Of a stretch of 64,000 nucleotides of DNA, positions 32,287 to 43,625 are shown piece after piece; the stretch's first letter is position 1, and each line of letters opens with the position of its first letter. The stretch is from Gliomastix tumulicola. Taxonomy: Eukaryota; Ascomycota; Sordariomycetes; Hypocreales; Bionectriaceae. The position numbers and the translations under genes were made by a program. Below the pieces are notes generated by a model. The model worked only from the letters and a program-made list of their open reading frames with translations. It had not been told where the DNA came from and ran no database searches. The DNA lies in assembly GCA_001599755.1 (NCBI GenBank), contig BCHX01000005.1:2476409-2540408 (forward strand), read 5' to 3'.

Positions 32287-34924
32287 CTACCACTCCATGC
32301 CGGGAATGTCGCCCTTGGGGGATCGCTGGCGCCACGGGGGCAGCTCAGCCCCAAAGAGAGGATGTATCGCCGCTCTGGGCCCAGATCCCACATTCTCCCG
32401 GGCAGATCGCAAGCGAGTGGCGCCAGATGCCGCACGCCCAGCCCTGGAGACTGGCGCCTCGTCATCATTTCTGATGATCGGGGCTAGGGCTCCCTTTCTG
32501 GGCTCCCGCGGTGAGCTCTCCGTCTGGTTGCGTGCCCTGCGCGTGAGTTGTTTCCTGCGACGGCGGGGATCGGATTCTGCCGTCGAGGCACGATTGGCAG
32601 CCGCCACCGCAGCGAGGCTTCGCTTGCGGCGCTTCTCGAAACCGACAGTGATACCGAGGTCCTCGGCGATATCCCGAGATGGTGCTCTCGTACGGGGAAC
32701 TTCTGGTGATGCGCGCTCCTCCAGAGCCGATCCTGGCGGCACCTGTCCTGCTTGTTCTTGCGCAGTCTGGAACTGAGGCTCTGCGTTATCGCCCTGGCTC
32801 TCAGCGTCTAGCTGCGTCGTAGAGCCTGTTCCTTGGCCATCCGCTTGCGGCTCAACATTGTTCTCCTGGTTGTCTTCAGGCGGTGGCTGAGCCTCAGCAT
32901 AGGTTTCCTGCTGTTGCGCATGCCCCCCGGCTGTCTTGGTGGCATTGGAGTTCAGAATTACCCCATGGCTCGGCGGGGTAACCTCTATATTCTCCGGAAG
33001 TGGCGGGGGTGGCCCCAGCGCCTTCGACCAAAACTTCTTTGTATCGTGATCCAGTGTCATCTGCCCTGCAAGTCTGGCCTGCATCACCTGGCGCAGCAGG
33101 TTGATGATCGAGGGTCGGTGAGCCGGGCGCTCATACATGCACTGCGCGACAATATGACGCAGCTGAACGTCGTCTTCGGGACGCAGCGGAGCCTCTTCCT
33201 TGCCTCTTTTGCGACGCATTATCCTCCAGCCATAGGTAGGCACCGGATCGGGGTCGACCCTTTTCGGGATGAATGGGAGCTCCTGTATCACTCTACTGAT
33301 GATCCCTTGCATCTGCGATCGATGGTTAGTGCGAGTCCGTGGTGCAGTCAAGACAGAATCGGGACGAGGGGAGGGGGAACAAACCGTCCTCCCAATGATG
33401 AAGACATTGCTCCACGATCCATAGCGTCCTGCAACCTTGCTGCCATGTTCGAGTTCCTCGGACGTAAACTTCCAGTCCCCGTCCGGGGAAGGAAACATCA
33501 TTTTGTCCCAATCTCTGCTGGCTTGCTCCTGTGTATCATCTGTGAGAAGGTAGCTCATCGTAAAAGGGATATGAAGATGGCGTATCTTCTACATACCGGT
33601 AGGAATCGACGCCATTTCGCAAACCTCCGCTTCCTCCAATACGATACTTCGTCACCTTCCTCCCATTCCTTCCGCATATTGTAGCTCCAATACCCAAAGT
33701 CATGGAACTGGAGGTTGGAGTCAAGTTAGCTGGTTGGCTGTCTCCCGAAATAGAACACTGTCGAAAAGATTGGGAAACAAGGCTCTCACCTTCAATGTCG
33801 GGCAGCCTCCTGGCTCGGCAGCTTCAAAGAGAAGCACTATGGGAGAAACAAAGTGTCAGCATTCAATACTAGGTTTTTCAATCATAGAGGGGTAGAGAAA
33901 TTGTCACTGAGATCAACGACATACTGTTCATTTCTTCGAGGTCAAAGTGAACGTCGTGAGACGAGGGGACTTGAGACAGCTTTTGGAAGAAGGTCTCGAG
34001 ATGCTGAGGCCCTGCCTTTTGCGCCGCCTTCATCTCTTCGAGAACATTTGTCTTCCACCGACTTCGAAACTCCATTTGGTAGGCAACTTCCGCCGCAGCG
34101 AAAACCACTAGCTGACAGGTTAGCACACAGGAAACCCAGCCAGAGGAGAGAGAGAGACATGTGACTTCGTGAGACTGACTTTGCTCCCAGATCTGCCAGA
34201 GAGCAGCCGAGGTTGGGCGTATCTTATGCGTTTCAATGTTCCTAAGCATATCGCGCAAGTTTCCATGCTGGGCATACTCGAGAATGAGGATTGGCTGCGC
34301 CTGCGCCCTGATCTGCCTTTCCAGATCTACGCGATTGTCGAATCGTCCGTCAGTACGATGCCGTTGGGCAAGTGCCTCCAGATCTAGCCTCTGCGTGATA
34401 TGGGAGGCATTCTTGTATCGGTCATGCCACTTGATCTCCTTTAGGAACTCGTCCGTCGAGTTAGGATCCAGGTCCATCTTGATGACTATGGGCAGCCTGA
34501 ATCCGTCTTCGAACTCTGTCTCCCAGAGAGTAGCCAAGCCGTTCCCGCCCTTGCGGATCAGCTTCTTCCACCGAAGCTCGAACCCTTTCCATCTTTGCCC
34601 GAGAATGGCCCCCACGACTGGATCCTGGAGCACACCAAGCCGTGCCTTGTCGGGGTCTAAAAACTGTCGGGGTAACGTGACGAGGAGTGGAACGTCGTTC
34701 GCATCGTGATCCCTGTGAATCTTCACTAGCCTTAAGCGTCGCTCGATCAGCGGATTATTGTGCAGTAAGAGATCTTGTTCTCCTCGCACGTAAGCGTACT
34801 GAACGGCAAAGAAGTTCCTCCTCGCAACCCAAAGCGGACCTGCTTTGTGATTGACGACCCAACTTGGGGGGTTGAACCTTGCAAGCCAGTCATTGGGAAT
34901 GGGTACAAGTTCAGCATCTGCCAT
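32287..34924 (-). CDS. Protein-kinase-like protein with long disordered C-terminal tail
   Basis: Six exons are deduced: 34924-34180, 34107-33925, 33836-33790, 33707-33597, 33528-33385 and 33312-32287, giving 751 residues. Kinase landmarks appear in order: a Gly-rich loop RKGGNGLA (about 124-130), an invariant-type Lys in VIKMDL (Lys149), and the hinge LILEYAQHGNLRDML (213-227). The catalytic loop follows as HFDLEEMN (His302, Asp304, Asn309), then DFG at 328-330. Asp and Asn keep the canonical spacing, but the HRD arginine is Phe, so it is a non-RD enzyme. After DFG the activation and C-lobe region is divergent, and AQCMYERPAHRPSIINLLRQV resembles the kinase end-helix block. Residues 490-751 are Gln/Pro/Arg-rich and basic. 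Exon 3 is only 47 nt, and two acceptors were chosen to preserve frame, so internal joins are less sure than the overall call. Substrate unknown. Confidence 0.78.
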
Positions 34925-36607
34925 CTTCGCACGATGATATAGTGCAAGACGAAAGAAGTCAGAGCAGGGCTAAACTGCTTCCTCGTTTCTTGAACCAAGT
35001 CGATAGATACTGTTGCCTTTGGAAAGAAGATTCATGGAAGCGTCTTTGTACCAGGTTTGCAAAGATGGTATGGAGAAGGGGATCGGATAGATAAATCAAA
35101 CCAGTGCTCGTCTCTATGTCTATGCTTGCACAACCAAACATCCTTTGTGGCATATCGGTCGCCGACTCGTTTCCCTGGAAGACACAGAGGCTATGGGGGT
35201 GCCCCAAGTGTTTCCCAGCTGGAAAGACAAAGACGGCTTCTCGACACCTTTGTTGACGGCTATTAATGCGACTGGCCGTTACCATGTTGAGAAAGAACGA
35301 GGAACTTGCAGCCTCCTCGCCTCGTCGACTAAAAATACATGGTGGCAGCGTGGCCGAGGATCGAAGACAAAGAAAGTCTTGGCTCTCGAAAGCAAAGCGT
35401 ACTTGCGTCTGACTATTTTTTTTTCTTTCTTTTTCGATGTGGCAGCAACTGGCTAAGACTGGCTTTGTTGCGGACCAAGATGCATCCCTTTTCTACTAGA
35501 CGCTTTGTTAGAAGGTTGTCAGGGCACGCTCGACGACAAAAAATGATCACTCTCGCAACCTTGCCATTCGGGTTTCATGGTGTGCACTCATTGAGAAGGT
35601 TAGAAGAGTAGTCAACGCAATCCGCCCCGAAGGACCGACTGGACTGGCTCGACCGCCTCGCATCTGCAACTGCCGACAGGCTGACCTGAGCTGCGGCAAT
35701 CGGAGGTTGACGGCACTGCACATCAACCACCAGTCGCATTTGCGGCAACCAGCGTCTTATCTTGTTTGATAGAACGACACGTCGCTCGAGTCGATCCGAG
35801 TCAAGATTGCAATTAGCCGTGTGGGACGCCGCGCCGTTTCCACTGCCCCATTTGGTGTGCCGGGCTTCATGTTTGGGTTGCCGTTGGAAGTTTTAGTCAG
35901 GAACAAATTTGAGATCAGGCTAAATGCTAGTCAGCAGGTTTCATACGGTCTGATCGTTCAGGCATCTCGGGGGGCGTTGGCGGGCGGGCGCGCGGTGAAG
36001 AGTTCGTTTCGGGTTCCCTGAATGATGGTCGACGGGACTGCACATTACCTTATGTGATGTAAGGTACATGTGACACGCATGTGGATTGCGCCTTCCTTGT
36101 CCCCTCCTGCCAGTATCCGTGCCTACCAGCTCTTGCTCTCGAGGGGCTCTTCCGCAGGACATTAGCCACACCAATCAGGAGCCTCGGAATGTACTGAGGC
36201 CGTCTCCGAATTATTGGCCCCGCCCCCGTCGCCTTCTGTCCTTCTCCAACGGTGAGGAGAATCTGATGCTGATAGAGCATTGCTGTCGCACTGTTTCGCA
36301 CCGAAGCCCTGGCCAGTCGCGGCAATGTCGAGGAGTGGACTGGTCGTTACCTATCTCGTGCCACAGCAAATTGTACCTATGGATGTATCCGTTGCCGCCT
36401 CGTGCTGGTGATAAAGCCCCTCATCATGTGGGCTGGTCTGGACGATAGTTGCTATTGCGGTACTCTGAAGGGCAGGGCTGGAGAGAGTCGTACGGATATT
36501 TAGCATATTATCCTCCCAGTGTCCCCGTCCCGTACATTCATCCGCCGCCGCCGCCGCCGCCTCCCTCCTCCTCGTCTCCTCACTCTTCACGTGTCCTTAT
36601 AAGTCCC
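34925..36607. other. Divergent intergenic, kinase-like gene / aldose reductase
   Basis: About 1.7 kb of promoter and leader sequence with a (CCG)n run at about 36542-36561. No supported gene. Confidence 0.5.
36542..36561. repeat. (CCG)n run in the aldose-reductase leader
   Basis: About six CCG units in the 5' leader, upstream of the first ATG at 36608. Confidence 0.8.
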
Positions 36608-38347
36608 ATGTCTTCGTTCCTCACCCGGCGACTGTCTCTGTCAACTCCTCGTCTCTTCTCCTCCCGCGCTCCTGCACCCAGATTCACGTGTGGCAGCCGT
36701 GTCCAAGCTCGAAGCTCTCCGAACCGAACCCGTCAGCTAGTATTTACAGCACGCACATTCGCTGCAATGGCTTCGCCTACCGTCAAGCTCAACAGCGGCC
36801 ATGACATGCCCCTCGTGGGCTTCGGTCTGTGGAAGGTCGACAACGCCGTCTGCGCTGACACCGTCTACGAGGCCATCAAGGCCGGCTACCGTCTCCTCGA
36901 TGGTGCTTGCGGTACGTATTCATGCTTCCCACCCCTGGACACCATCTTCGTCTACACGCGTGACCTCTACCCGCACGAACATGCCAGCGTGTCCATGCCA
37001 TACCATACCATCCCATCCCAGCGACGATAGAGGCACATAAGGCAGCGACAGACGGAAGTGGGAAGACGGGGCGCCTCTGCCGACGACGCGGCGTGACGGC
37101 CTCTTCGGGACCCCTGCTCTCCCTTCTGCCCCTCCATCAGTTGCCCCTCGCACCCCCACCATCTCGAGGAGGCGCCGCCGAATGAGCACCGAAAGCGCCC
37201 CTCACACTCAGGAATGACCCCACCGTCAATTTTCCCGTTCGACTCAGCCAGGGCGATGGATATAGTCCCGGCGGGAGAACTGCGAGCGAGGCGCCCTGAT
37301 AGGGACGCGTGGTCTCGGGACGAAGCACCAGTGTGATTTCCGAATCCAGACCATGCGCACGCCCCGGACCCATACATCCGAGCTTGGAAAGGACCTGCAA
37401 GAGCCAGAAACCGACGGACCGTCGTGTGCAACCATGCTGACTGTATATTTTCACTACCAGACTACGGCAACGAGAAGGAGTGCGGTGAGGGTGTCGCCCG
37501 CGCCATCAAGGACGGCCTGGTGAAGCGTGAGGACCTCTTCATTGTCTCCAAGCTATGGCAGACCTTCCACGACGAGGACAAGGTCGAGCCCATCACCCGC
37601 AAGCAGTTGGCCGACTGGCAGATCGATTACTTTGACCTCTTCCTCATCCACTTCCCCGTCGCCCTCGAGTACGTCGACCCCAGCGTCCGCTACCCCCCTG
37701 GCTGGCACTACGATGGCGTGTCCGAGGTCCGGTGGTCAAAGGCCACCAACCAGGAGACCTGGGGCGCCATGGAGGGGCTCGTCGAGAAGGGCCTCGCCAA
37801 GAGCATCGGCGTGTCCAACTACCAGGCGCAGACCCTCTACGATACCCTCAAGTACGCCAAGATCCGACCTGCTACCCTCCAGGTCGAGCTGCACCCCTAC
37901 CTCCAGCAGGACCAGCTGGTGAACCTCGCCAAGGCTGAGGGCATCGTCGTCACAGCCTACTCCTCCTTTGGCCCCACGGGCTTCATCGAGTTGAATATGG
38001 ACAGCGCCACGGGCGCGGAGCCCCTTCTGAAGCACGACGCTATCCTGGGCATGGCCGAGAAGTACGGCAAGACGCCGGCACAGATTCTCCTCCGGTGGGC
38101 AACCCAGCGGGGCCTCGCCATCATCCCCAAGACCCTCCGCCCCGAGATCATGGTCCAGAACCTCGACGCCTTCGGATTCGACCTCGACCAGACCGACCTG
38201 GACCGCATCGCCAGGATGGAGCTGAACCTCAAGTTCAACAAGCCCACCAACGTAAGTGCAATTGCGAGGCGCACGTGCTAGCGGGACTGGATTGCTGACT
38301 TTGTCTTGTAGTACTTTGACTCCGATAAGCTCTGGATCTTCGGCTAG
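36608..38347 (+). CDS. Aldo/keto reductase, xylose/aldose reductase type
   Basis: Three exons, 36608-36911, 37461-38251 and 38312-38347, give 376 residues from the first ATG. An internal ATG at 36767 (MASPTVKLNSG) would give the usual 323-residue cytosolic enzyme. The catalytic tetrad is visible: Asp in LLDGAC and Tyr in DYGNEKE (the first intron falls between them), Lys in IVSKLW, and His in LIHFPV. EYVDPSVRYPPGWHYDG is typical of fungal D-xylose reductases, which reduce xylose to xylitol with NADPH in pentose catabolism. The cofactor block reads IPKTLRPEIMVQN rather than the usual IPKSN with a following Arg. The 53-residue leader from the first ATG has about ten Arg and no acidic residue, like a mitochondrial presequence. 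The first intron is 549 nt, by far the longest here. Family is certain; substrate is inferred. Confidence 0.9.
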
Positions 38348-38595
38348 ACCTGTTACAGAGACAGGCTGCGAGTAGCTAGGCGAGGCTTCGGACCCGCCTT
38401 GGGGACATACCCCGGAGGATACAACTCGTGTTTGTGTAGACCAACAGAGGTAGAGACATTTCATGGTTTGAAAATAGAATGAGCTTCATGTCCTGCATTT
38501 GCTATTCGCATTGACTAATTGTTCATGCTTCGCTCGCGCGGGAAGAATGCTTGACATGGCGACCATGTGTCTCGGGCATCCACACTTCGTTGCTC

Positions 38596-39847
38596 TCACG
38601 TCCTGACAAACGCTGTGACTCCCATATTAGGACTAATATATCGATGTCCGGAGTTTGGGATGACTTACTTGCGTCAATCTGGCTGACTTGCGGCAACGCG
38701 AGTTTGACTTTGTTTCTATACAGTGCAGGCCCCCGGAGTTGCAGAGGGTTGCCTTCAAAGTAGACGGTTGTGAGGCTTTCCTTGTCCTTCAGCGTCTTCT
38801 CAACGTCGCCGAAATCCCCAATCTGGTTGTAGCTGGCCCAGACCTCTTCAAGGTTCTTCAGACTCTCCAGACCCTTTAGATTCGAGATCTGATTGTTGGA
38901 GATGTCAAGAACACGCAGATTTGCGTTCGCTTCGAGGCCCTCTAGGGTCCGCAGCATGTTGTGTGAGATGTACAGTTCCTCCAAGGTGGGGACATCTTTC
39001 AAGGGCGAGAGGTCTTCCACCCGGTTGGATTGTATGCTCAGTAGTCGCAGCTTGGGAAGCTTGTCAAGGCCCGAGACGCTCGTGATCTTGTTCTTGGCCA
39101 CCCAGAGCTCCTCCAGGTTCTCCAATGTGTCGAGATTCTGGATCTCTCGTATTCTGTTCGAACCCAGCTCGAGCGATGTGATCTTCGACAGTCCCTCTAG
39201 TCCCTCAATCTTGCTGATCTTGTTGGCAACGAAGAAGACTTCCTTCAGCTCCGTGAGGTGGCCAATATTCTTGATGTGCTTGATCTTGTTGAAGCTCAGG
39301 TCCAAGCTCCTGAGTTTCGTGAGCCCATCCAAGCCCCTCATGTGCGAAATGAGGTTGTCGTACAGGTCGAGATCCTCCAAAGTCTCCGCTAAGGTCTGCA
39401 ACCCCTCAATCTCCTGGATGGCGTTTTGTCGAAGGCATACTCGCACGACCTGCTTGAAGCGCTCTAGCCGAAGATTCGTGATTGACCCGATGCGGGAGTG
39501 TGAGCACATAATCTCGTCGGTATCGGGATCCTCGCCGTCGAGAAGGTCTAGAATCGCCAAGGTTAATGCTTTTGCGCGCCACCTGTCGGTCTGTGGAATG
39601 CAGACGAACCTTCATCAGCTTCAATCTCCCCGCCCTCCATGACGTTATCCTCGTCTGAGTACTCGGGATCGGACAAGGCTTCAGGATTCGCGAGGAGAGC
39701 CGCCTTCGGCACTCGGAGCTTCCCATCCCAGCCTTTGCTGTTGGTCAGGGTTGGGCTGGAGGCTCCCTCAGGTTTCGCGTCGCCATGGCCTTCGGGCACT
39801 TCGATGTGGGCATGGCCGTCGCCCTCCTTGGCGAGGGGTGCGGGCAT
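38596..39847 (-). CDS. SDS22: Protein phosphatase 1 regulatory subunit SDS22 (leucine-rich repeats)
   Basis: Three exons, 39847-39610, 39547-38669 and 38612-38596, give 377 residues. After an acidic 80-residue N-terminal region come about ten 22-residue leucine-rich repeats of the SDS22 subclass, e.g. LEDLDLYDNLISHMRGLDGL and LRSLDLSFNKIKHIKNIGHL. An LRR cap (YFEGNPLQLRGPALYRNKVKLALPQVSQIDAT) is completed by a 17-nt last exon encoding TFVRT. SDS22 binds PP1 catalytic subunits in the nucleus and controls their assembly and mitotic function. The last exon was identified because it restores the family's QIDAT-F-V ending; without it the frame runs on into unlike sequence. The start (MPAPLAKEGDGH) follows the divergent promoter shared with the hydrolase gene. 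The call is firm. Confidence 0.94.
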
Positions 39848-40289
39848 CGTGAAGAACGGCAAAATGGAGGCTCGATTCGGGTACGAATAAGTCGGATAAC
39901 GGAGAAGTGATGCGGTCGAGTCGTATGCGCGCGCTGGGCGAGGTGGAATCGTGAAAGTTGGCAATGGAGGGAAAATGACGATGGGAGGTCGGGAAGGCGA
40001 CGGGAGCTCCCAATTATTAATGTGCACTGAAGGCAGCCATGCCGTAATTGCCTGCAGGCGCTCCAGGGGCAAGCAGTACGAGGACGCGACTTCCAGATCC
40101 ACCCGTAGCATGCGTGAAAGCATGTATCCCGGTGTACTCACCCCACATCAGTTCGCCTCTGAGGCGACGCCGGCGACCTGAAAGTGTCCGGGTTACCTCA
40201 CTATCACCAACACATCAAATCAGGCAAAAAGGATCACGTTACTCTTCAAGGCGTGCCGGCCACCAATCGCCACCCGCATGTAGGCACAT
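39848..40289. promoter_or_regulatory. Compact divergent promoter, SDS22 / alpha-beta hydrolase
   Basis: 442 bases separate the two start codons, so both promoters must lie here or overlap. No motif stands out enough to name. Confidence 0.45.
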
Positions 40290-41505
40290 ATGAACTCTCT
40301 GCCAGTGTCGTTGCGTGCGGGTCGGCACTCCGTTGTGCTGCCAGCCGTACGAAGGCCTGGCTTGTTCAACGTCACCCGCTATCCGGACTTGCGAACAGAA
40401 TGGCCTCATGGACAGTCCGTTGGCAGCCAGAAGAGACACCTTCACTGGTGGCCCGCCGTGGCACCGCCTCTGATTCTGACCGGTCTTTTCGTAGGTCTCT
40501 GGTGCTGGAAGTGCATGATGCTGGTGTTGTGCCAAAACATGATCATCTACAACCCGTTTCTGCCACCAAACGCTCGAAGCTTGCGTATCAAGGACTATAA
40601 GCGCTACTGTGGACGAATTCGTTGGCGAGAAGAGAGGATCAAGTCCTTGGATGGTACTGAAATTGCGCTCTGCGTCAGCGAGGATCCTCGAGACGCTGGT
40701 TTAGTGTCGGGGAAGCTTGTCCAGGAGCGGCCTGTCTACATTCTTTATTTTCAAGGTAAACCTTCTTCCGCTCACTATGTCGTAGGACGACGGGTTAATC
40801 GAGGCTCTGATGCTAGGAAATGCTTCTTCGTTACCACCCAGGCTCCCAGACCTCTCTAGAGTATTGGAGAGGCTTATAGATGAAGAAGATAGGAAAGTTA
40901 TTCGATACACCATGGTGTGTCTCAGCTATCGGGGCTATTGGACTTCGCATGATCGGCCATCGGAACGAGGCATCAATCAGGATGCGGAGGCTGCATTGCA
41001 ATGGATCAGTCGAGAACATGAACGTCGCCAGTCACCACAGAGCCCGCCCACACAGCCAGTCATGATACTGTATGGGCAAAGCATTGGTTGTGGATTCGCA
41101 ACCAACTTGGCTGCTACTACCCGAACCATGCGCGTGAACGGCTTGGTGCTCGAGACCCCCTTCACGTCGACGCGAGCCATGCTCAAGGCTCTCTATCCTC
41201 AGAAATGGCTGCCGTACCAGTACCTGTGGCCTTTCCTTCGAAGTCACCTGAATAGCTGGGCGAACTTCGAGGCAATCGCCCTGAGGTATGGAACCGAGGC
41301 ACCCTCCATCCACATCATCGAAGCTGGCAAGGATGAGCTAGTGCCTCCGAATCATGGCGAGGAGCTCTATCAGCGATGTGTCGACCTCGGGCTGCCGGTA
41401 GAACGAGCCAAGATTCCCGGCGCACTCCATAATGAGACCATTTCGAGGGGTCCGGGAAAAGCAACAATTCAGCGGTCCATTGCCTCAGTTGTCGCACGGT
41501 CCTAG
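40290..41505 (+). CDS. Alpha/beta hydrolase, membrane-anchored (BEM46/ABHD12/13-like)
   Basis: Two exons, 40290-40755 and 40817-41505 (61-nt intron), give 384 residues. A hydrophobic helix at about residues 52-74 probably anchors the protein. It is followed by NMIIYNPFLPPNAR, a motif common before the hydrolase core in this group. The nucleophile elbow is GQSIG (242-246, Ser244). The catalytic acid is probably Asp in EAGKDELVPP, and the His in GALHN near the C-terminus. The VCLSYRGYWTSHDRPSERGI block (oxyanion and RGYG-like segment) supports the Bem46/ABHD13 relationship. Substrates in fungi are not settled; lipase or thioesterase activity on membrane lipids or acylated proteins is a reasonable inference. 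An earlier upstream exon is possible but not required. Confidence 0.87.
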
Positions 41506-42584
41506 CCGACGGAGTCTCGGAACCGTCCCGGGGACCCTGCCAGGGTGTGCCACACTCGAACAGCGCTCATTGACAGAAGGAAAGAAAGGGGGGGAGAGCT
41601 GCCGTGAATCTGGACGCAGCCGGCCTTAGTACTCTCGCACGAGACGGAATGTTGAGCCCAGCTTGCCACACCACCTCTTTTCCCGTGGTCGATCAATTCA
41701 CGGATTGTGGAGATAGATCCCGGGGCATTGGGTCCTAGCTGAAACCATGCGTGAAGGAGGTTTTCAATCTGCCATGGCGATGTGAGCGACTGTTAGGACC
41801 GCCGCATAGCCTCCACCGTCACGCAAACACTTCTGTTCGCAAGCACGGCAAGGCACAAGGGCATCCAGTGACCTCCACCGATTCGGTCCCCACCCGTCGC
41901 AATTCAGAGTGCTCACCAAGCCTCGACCCCTGTGAGGGATTCCCTATTCAGCCTTCCTTGCTGCGCCGCTCACTCGACTACTTCCCTGCACTGGTCCATG
42001 TACCCCGAGGTCGCCATGCAGGGCACTCACTGGGCGTTGCCTGCTGGTGCGAAGCCCTGTAACCTGCGCAGTACTTGGTGACTCAAAAGAGCGGGGCACT
42101 TCTTAATTACAATCACGTGCTGTCGTGTTCTCGGACAGGCAAGGACCAACGCGGTCCAATAAGGAAGACGCGCCATGTTCACTACGTCCGCCTAGCTTAT
42201 CACCAACCCGGTCCTTCGCCTCATTTTGTCGGGGGTGGGCAGCCTAATGCATTGCTGCACGGAGTACAACCATCCGCTGCAACCATATAAAGCCATGGCT
42301 TCGCCCCCCATCTCTCTGCACTCGAAGTGCTGCGTCTCGTCCTTGATGCCTGAACAATAAGTACTAGTAGGTAGGTTTGGTTGCAAGTGCACCAACGTTT
42401 TTCAACGCAACAAAGCGGTAAAACTCCCAGGTCAACGGAAGCTGAAAGACCATTAATCGCTCATCGGTATTTGTTTCATTTGATTTATTTTTTTCTCCGA
42501 CCCAAAACCTCGCCTTCATTCCAGTGGCTGCGAACAACTTCACGCTCGTGCGAAAGGCAACAGCATTCCGGACTTTCCGCCACA
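41506..42584. other. Intergenic, hydrolase to BTB gene
   Basis: About 1.1 kb with a CACGTG core at 42115-42120 and no protein-like frame. The last 200 bases are the probable leader of the BTB gene. Confidence 0.5.
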
Positions 42585-43625
42585 ATGTTCACCAGCAGCC
42601 GAAGGCTTGAGACATCAAGCAAGAGTTTTTCCAAGGGCCACAAAGGAAGCAAGGTGAACAAGTCCAGCTCGTCCTTCAGCAAGGACAGCGGCGTTACCAA
42701 GCGACGCCATGAATCTCGTCATCGCCGGCCTAACACGGCCTCGACCAGCATGAGTCACGACACTGTGATGAGCAAGTAAGTCGACCTCACCAACCTTTCA
42801 TCTCTGGAACTCCTCCTGACGCATGGTAATCAGTGCCAGTACCTCTTCTATCGTCACACTTGTCGTCGGCGCCGAACAGCGACTCTTCGCTGCCCACGAG
42901 AACGTCTTGTCTTCCAGCCCCTACTTTGCACATGCCCTCCGGAACGGATACATGGACCCTGCCACGAAGAGGATCTGCCTCCCGGATGAGGAGCCCGAGG
43001 TCTTCAGCTCCGTGCTCGAGTTCCTCTACAAAGGCGACTACTTCCCGCGCCTTGTCCACAGCAAGCGACGCAACTCCTGGGAACTGGAGACTGCTGGCAA
43101 CGAGGAGCAGGGAGGATCCGAGAGCACGGTCTTGCTTCACGGGATTGAAGGTGACCTGCTCAAGGACACCGTCATCTACTGTGCTGCTGAGCGATATGGT
43201 TTGAGTGAGCTCAAGAAGCTCGCGCTTCGCAAGCAAGGACTCCGTAAGTGCCAAACTCACCGATATCTTCTTGCGAACATCTTCTCACACTTCTCTACCC
43301 TCCAGAGTCTGGGATCCAGTGCAGCACTATTCTTGCATCTGCCAGATATGCCTATGCCAACACTCCTGACAATGACTCCAAGCTCAGGGCTCATTACCTC
43401 GCTCTCATCATTCGCTCCCGCAGCACTTTCAAGCGCAGCGGCACCATGCAACTGGAAATGTTCAATGGTGGCACTCAGCTCTTCTTCGATCTTTTCGTGG
43501 CCCTGAGCAACCACGTTGATGACATCTCCTCTGCTGTGTAAGTTCACCGTGTTTGGATAAATTGCCTCGCCCCTGTACTCACACGAGCTTCTAGGAGCAC
43601 TCCTCGCTCGAACCGTCATTCTTGA
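42585..43625 (+). CDS. BTB/POZ-domain protein
   Basis: Four exons, 42585-42775, 42834-43243, 43306-43537 and 43595-43625, give 287 residues. A Ser/Lys/Arg-rich, probably disordered N-terminus of about 60 residues precedes the BTB fold, which starts at IVTLVVGAEQRLFAAHENVLS. It continues through SSPYFAHALRNGYMD and ICLPDEEPEVFSSVLEFLYKGDY, the classical BTB sheet and helices. The later helical part (VIYCAAERYGLSELKKLAL, then ILASARYAYANTPDND) is typical of fungal BTB proteins. They often dimerise or serve as Cullin-3 adaptors. No kelch or zinc-finger partner domain is present, so the target is unknown. The last exon adds STPRSNRHS. If the final intron is not spliced, the protein ends a few residues earlier at 43541. 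BTB identity is firm; the 3' end is less so. Confidence 0.86.

Noticed and set aside
37736..38464. 242-codon antisense frame over the aldose reductase
   Set aside because: Shadow of a well-supported enzyme; no domain seen.
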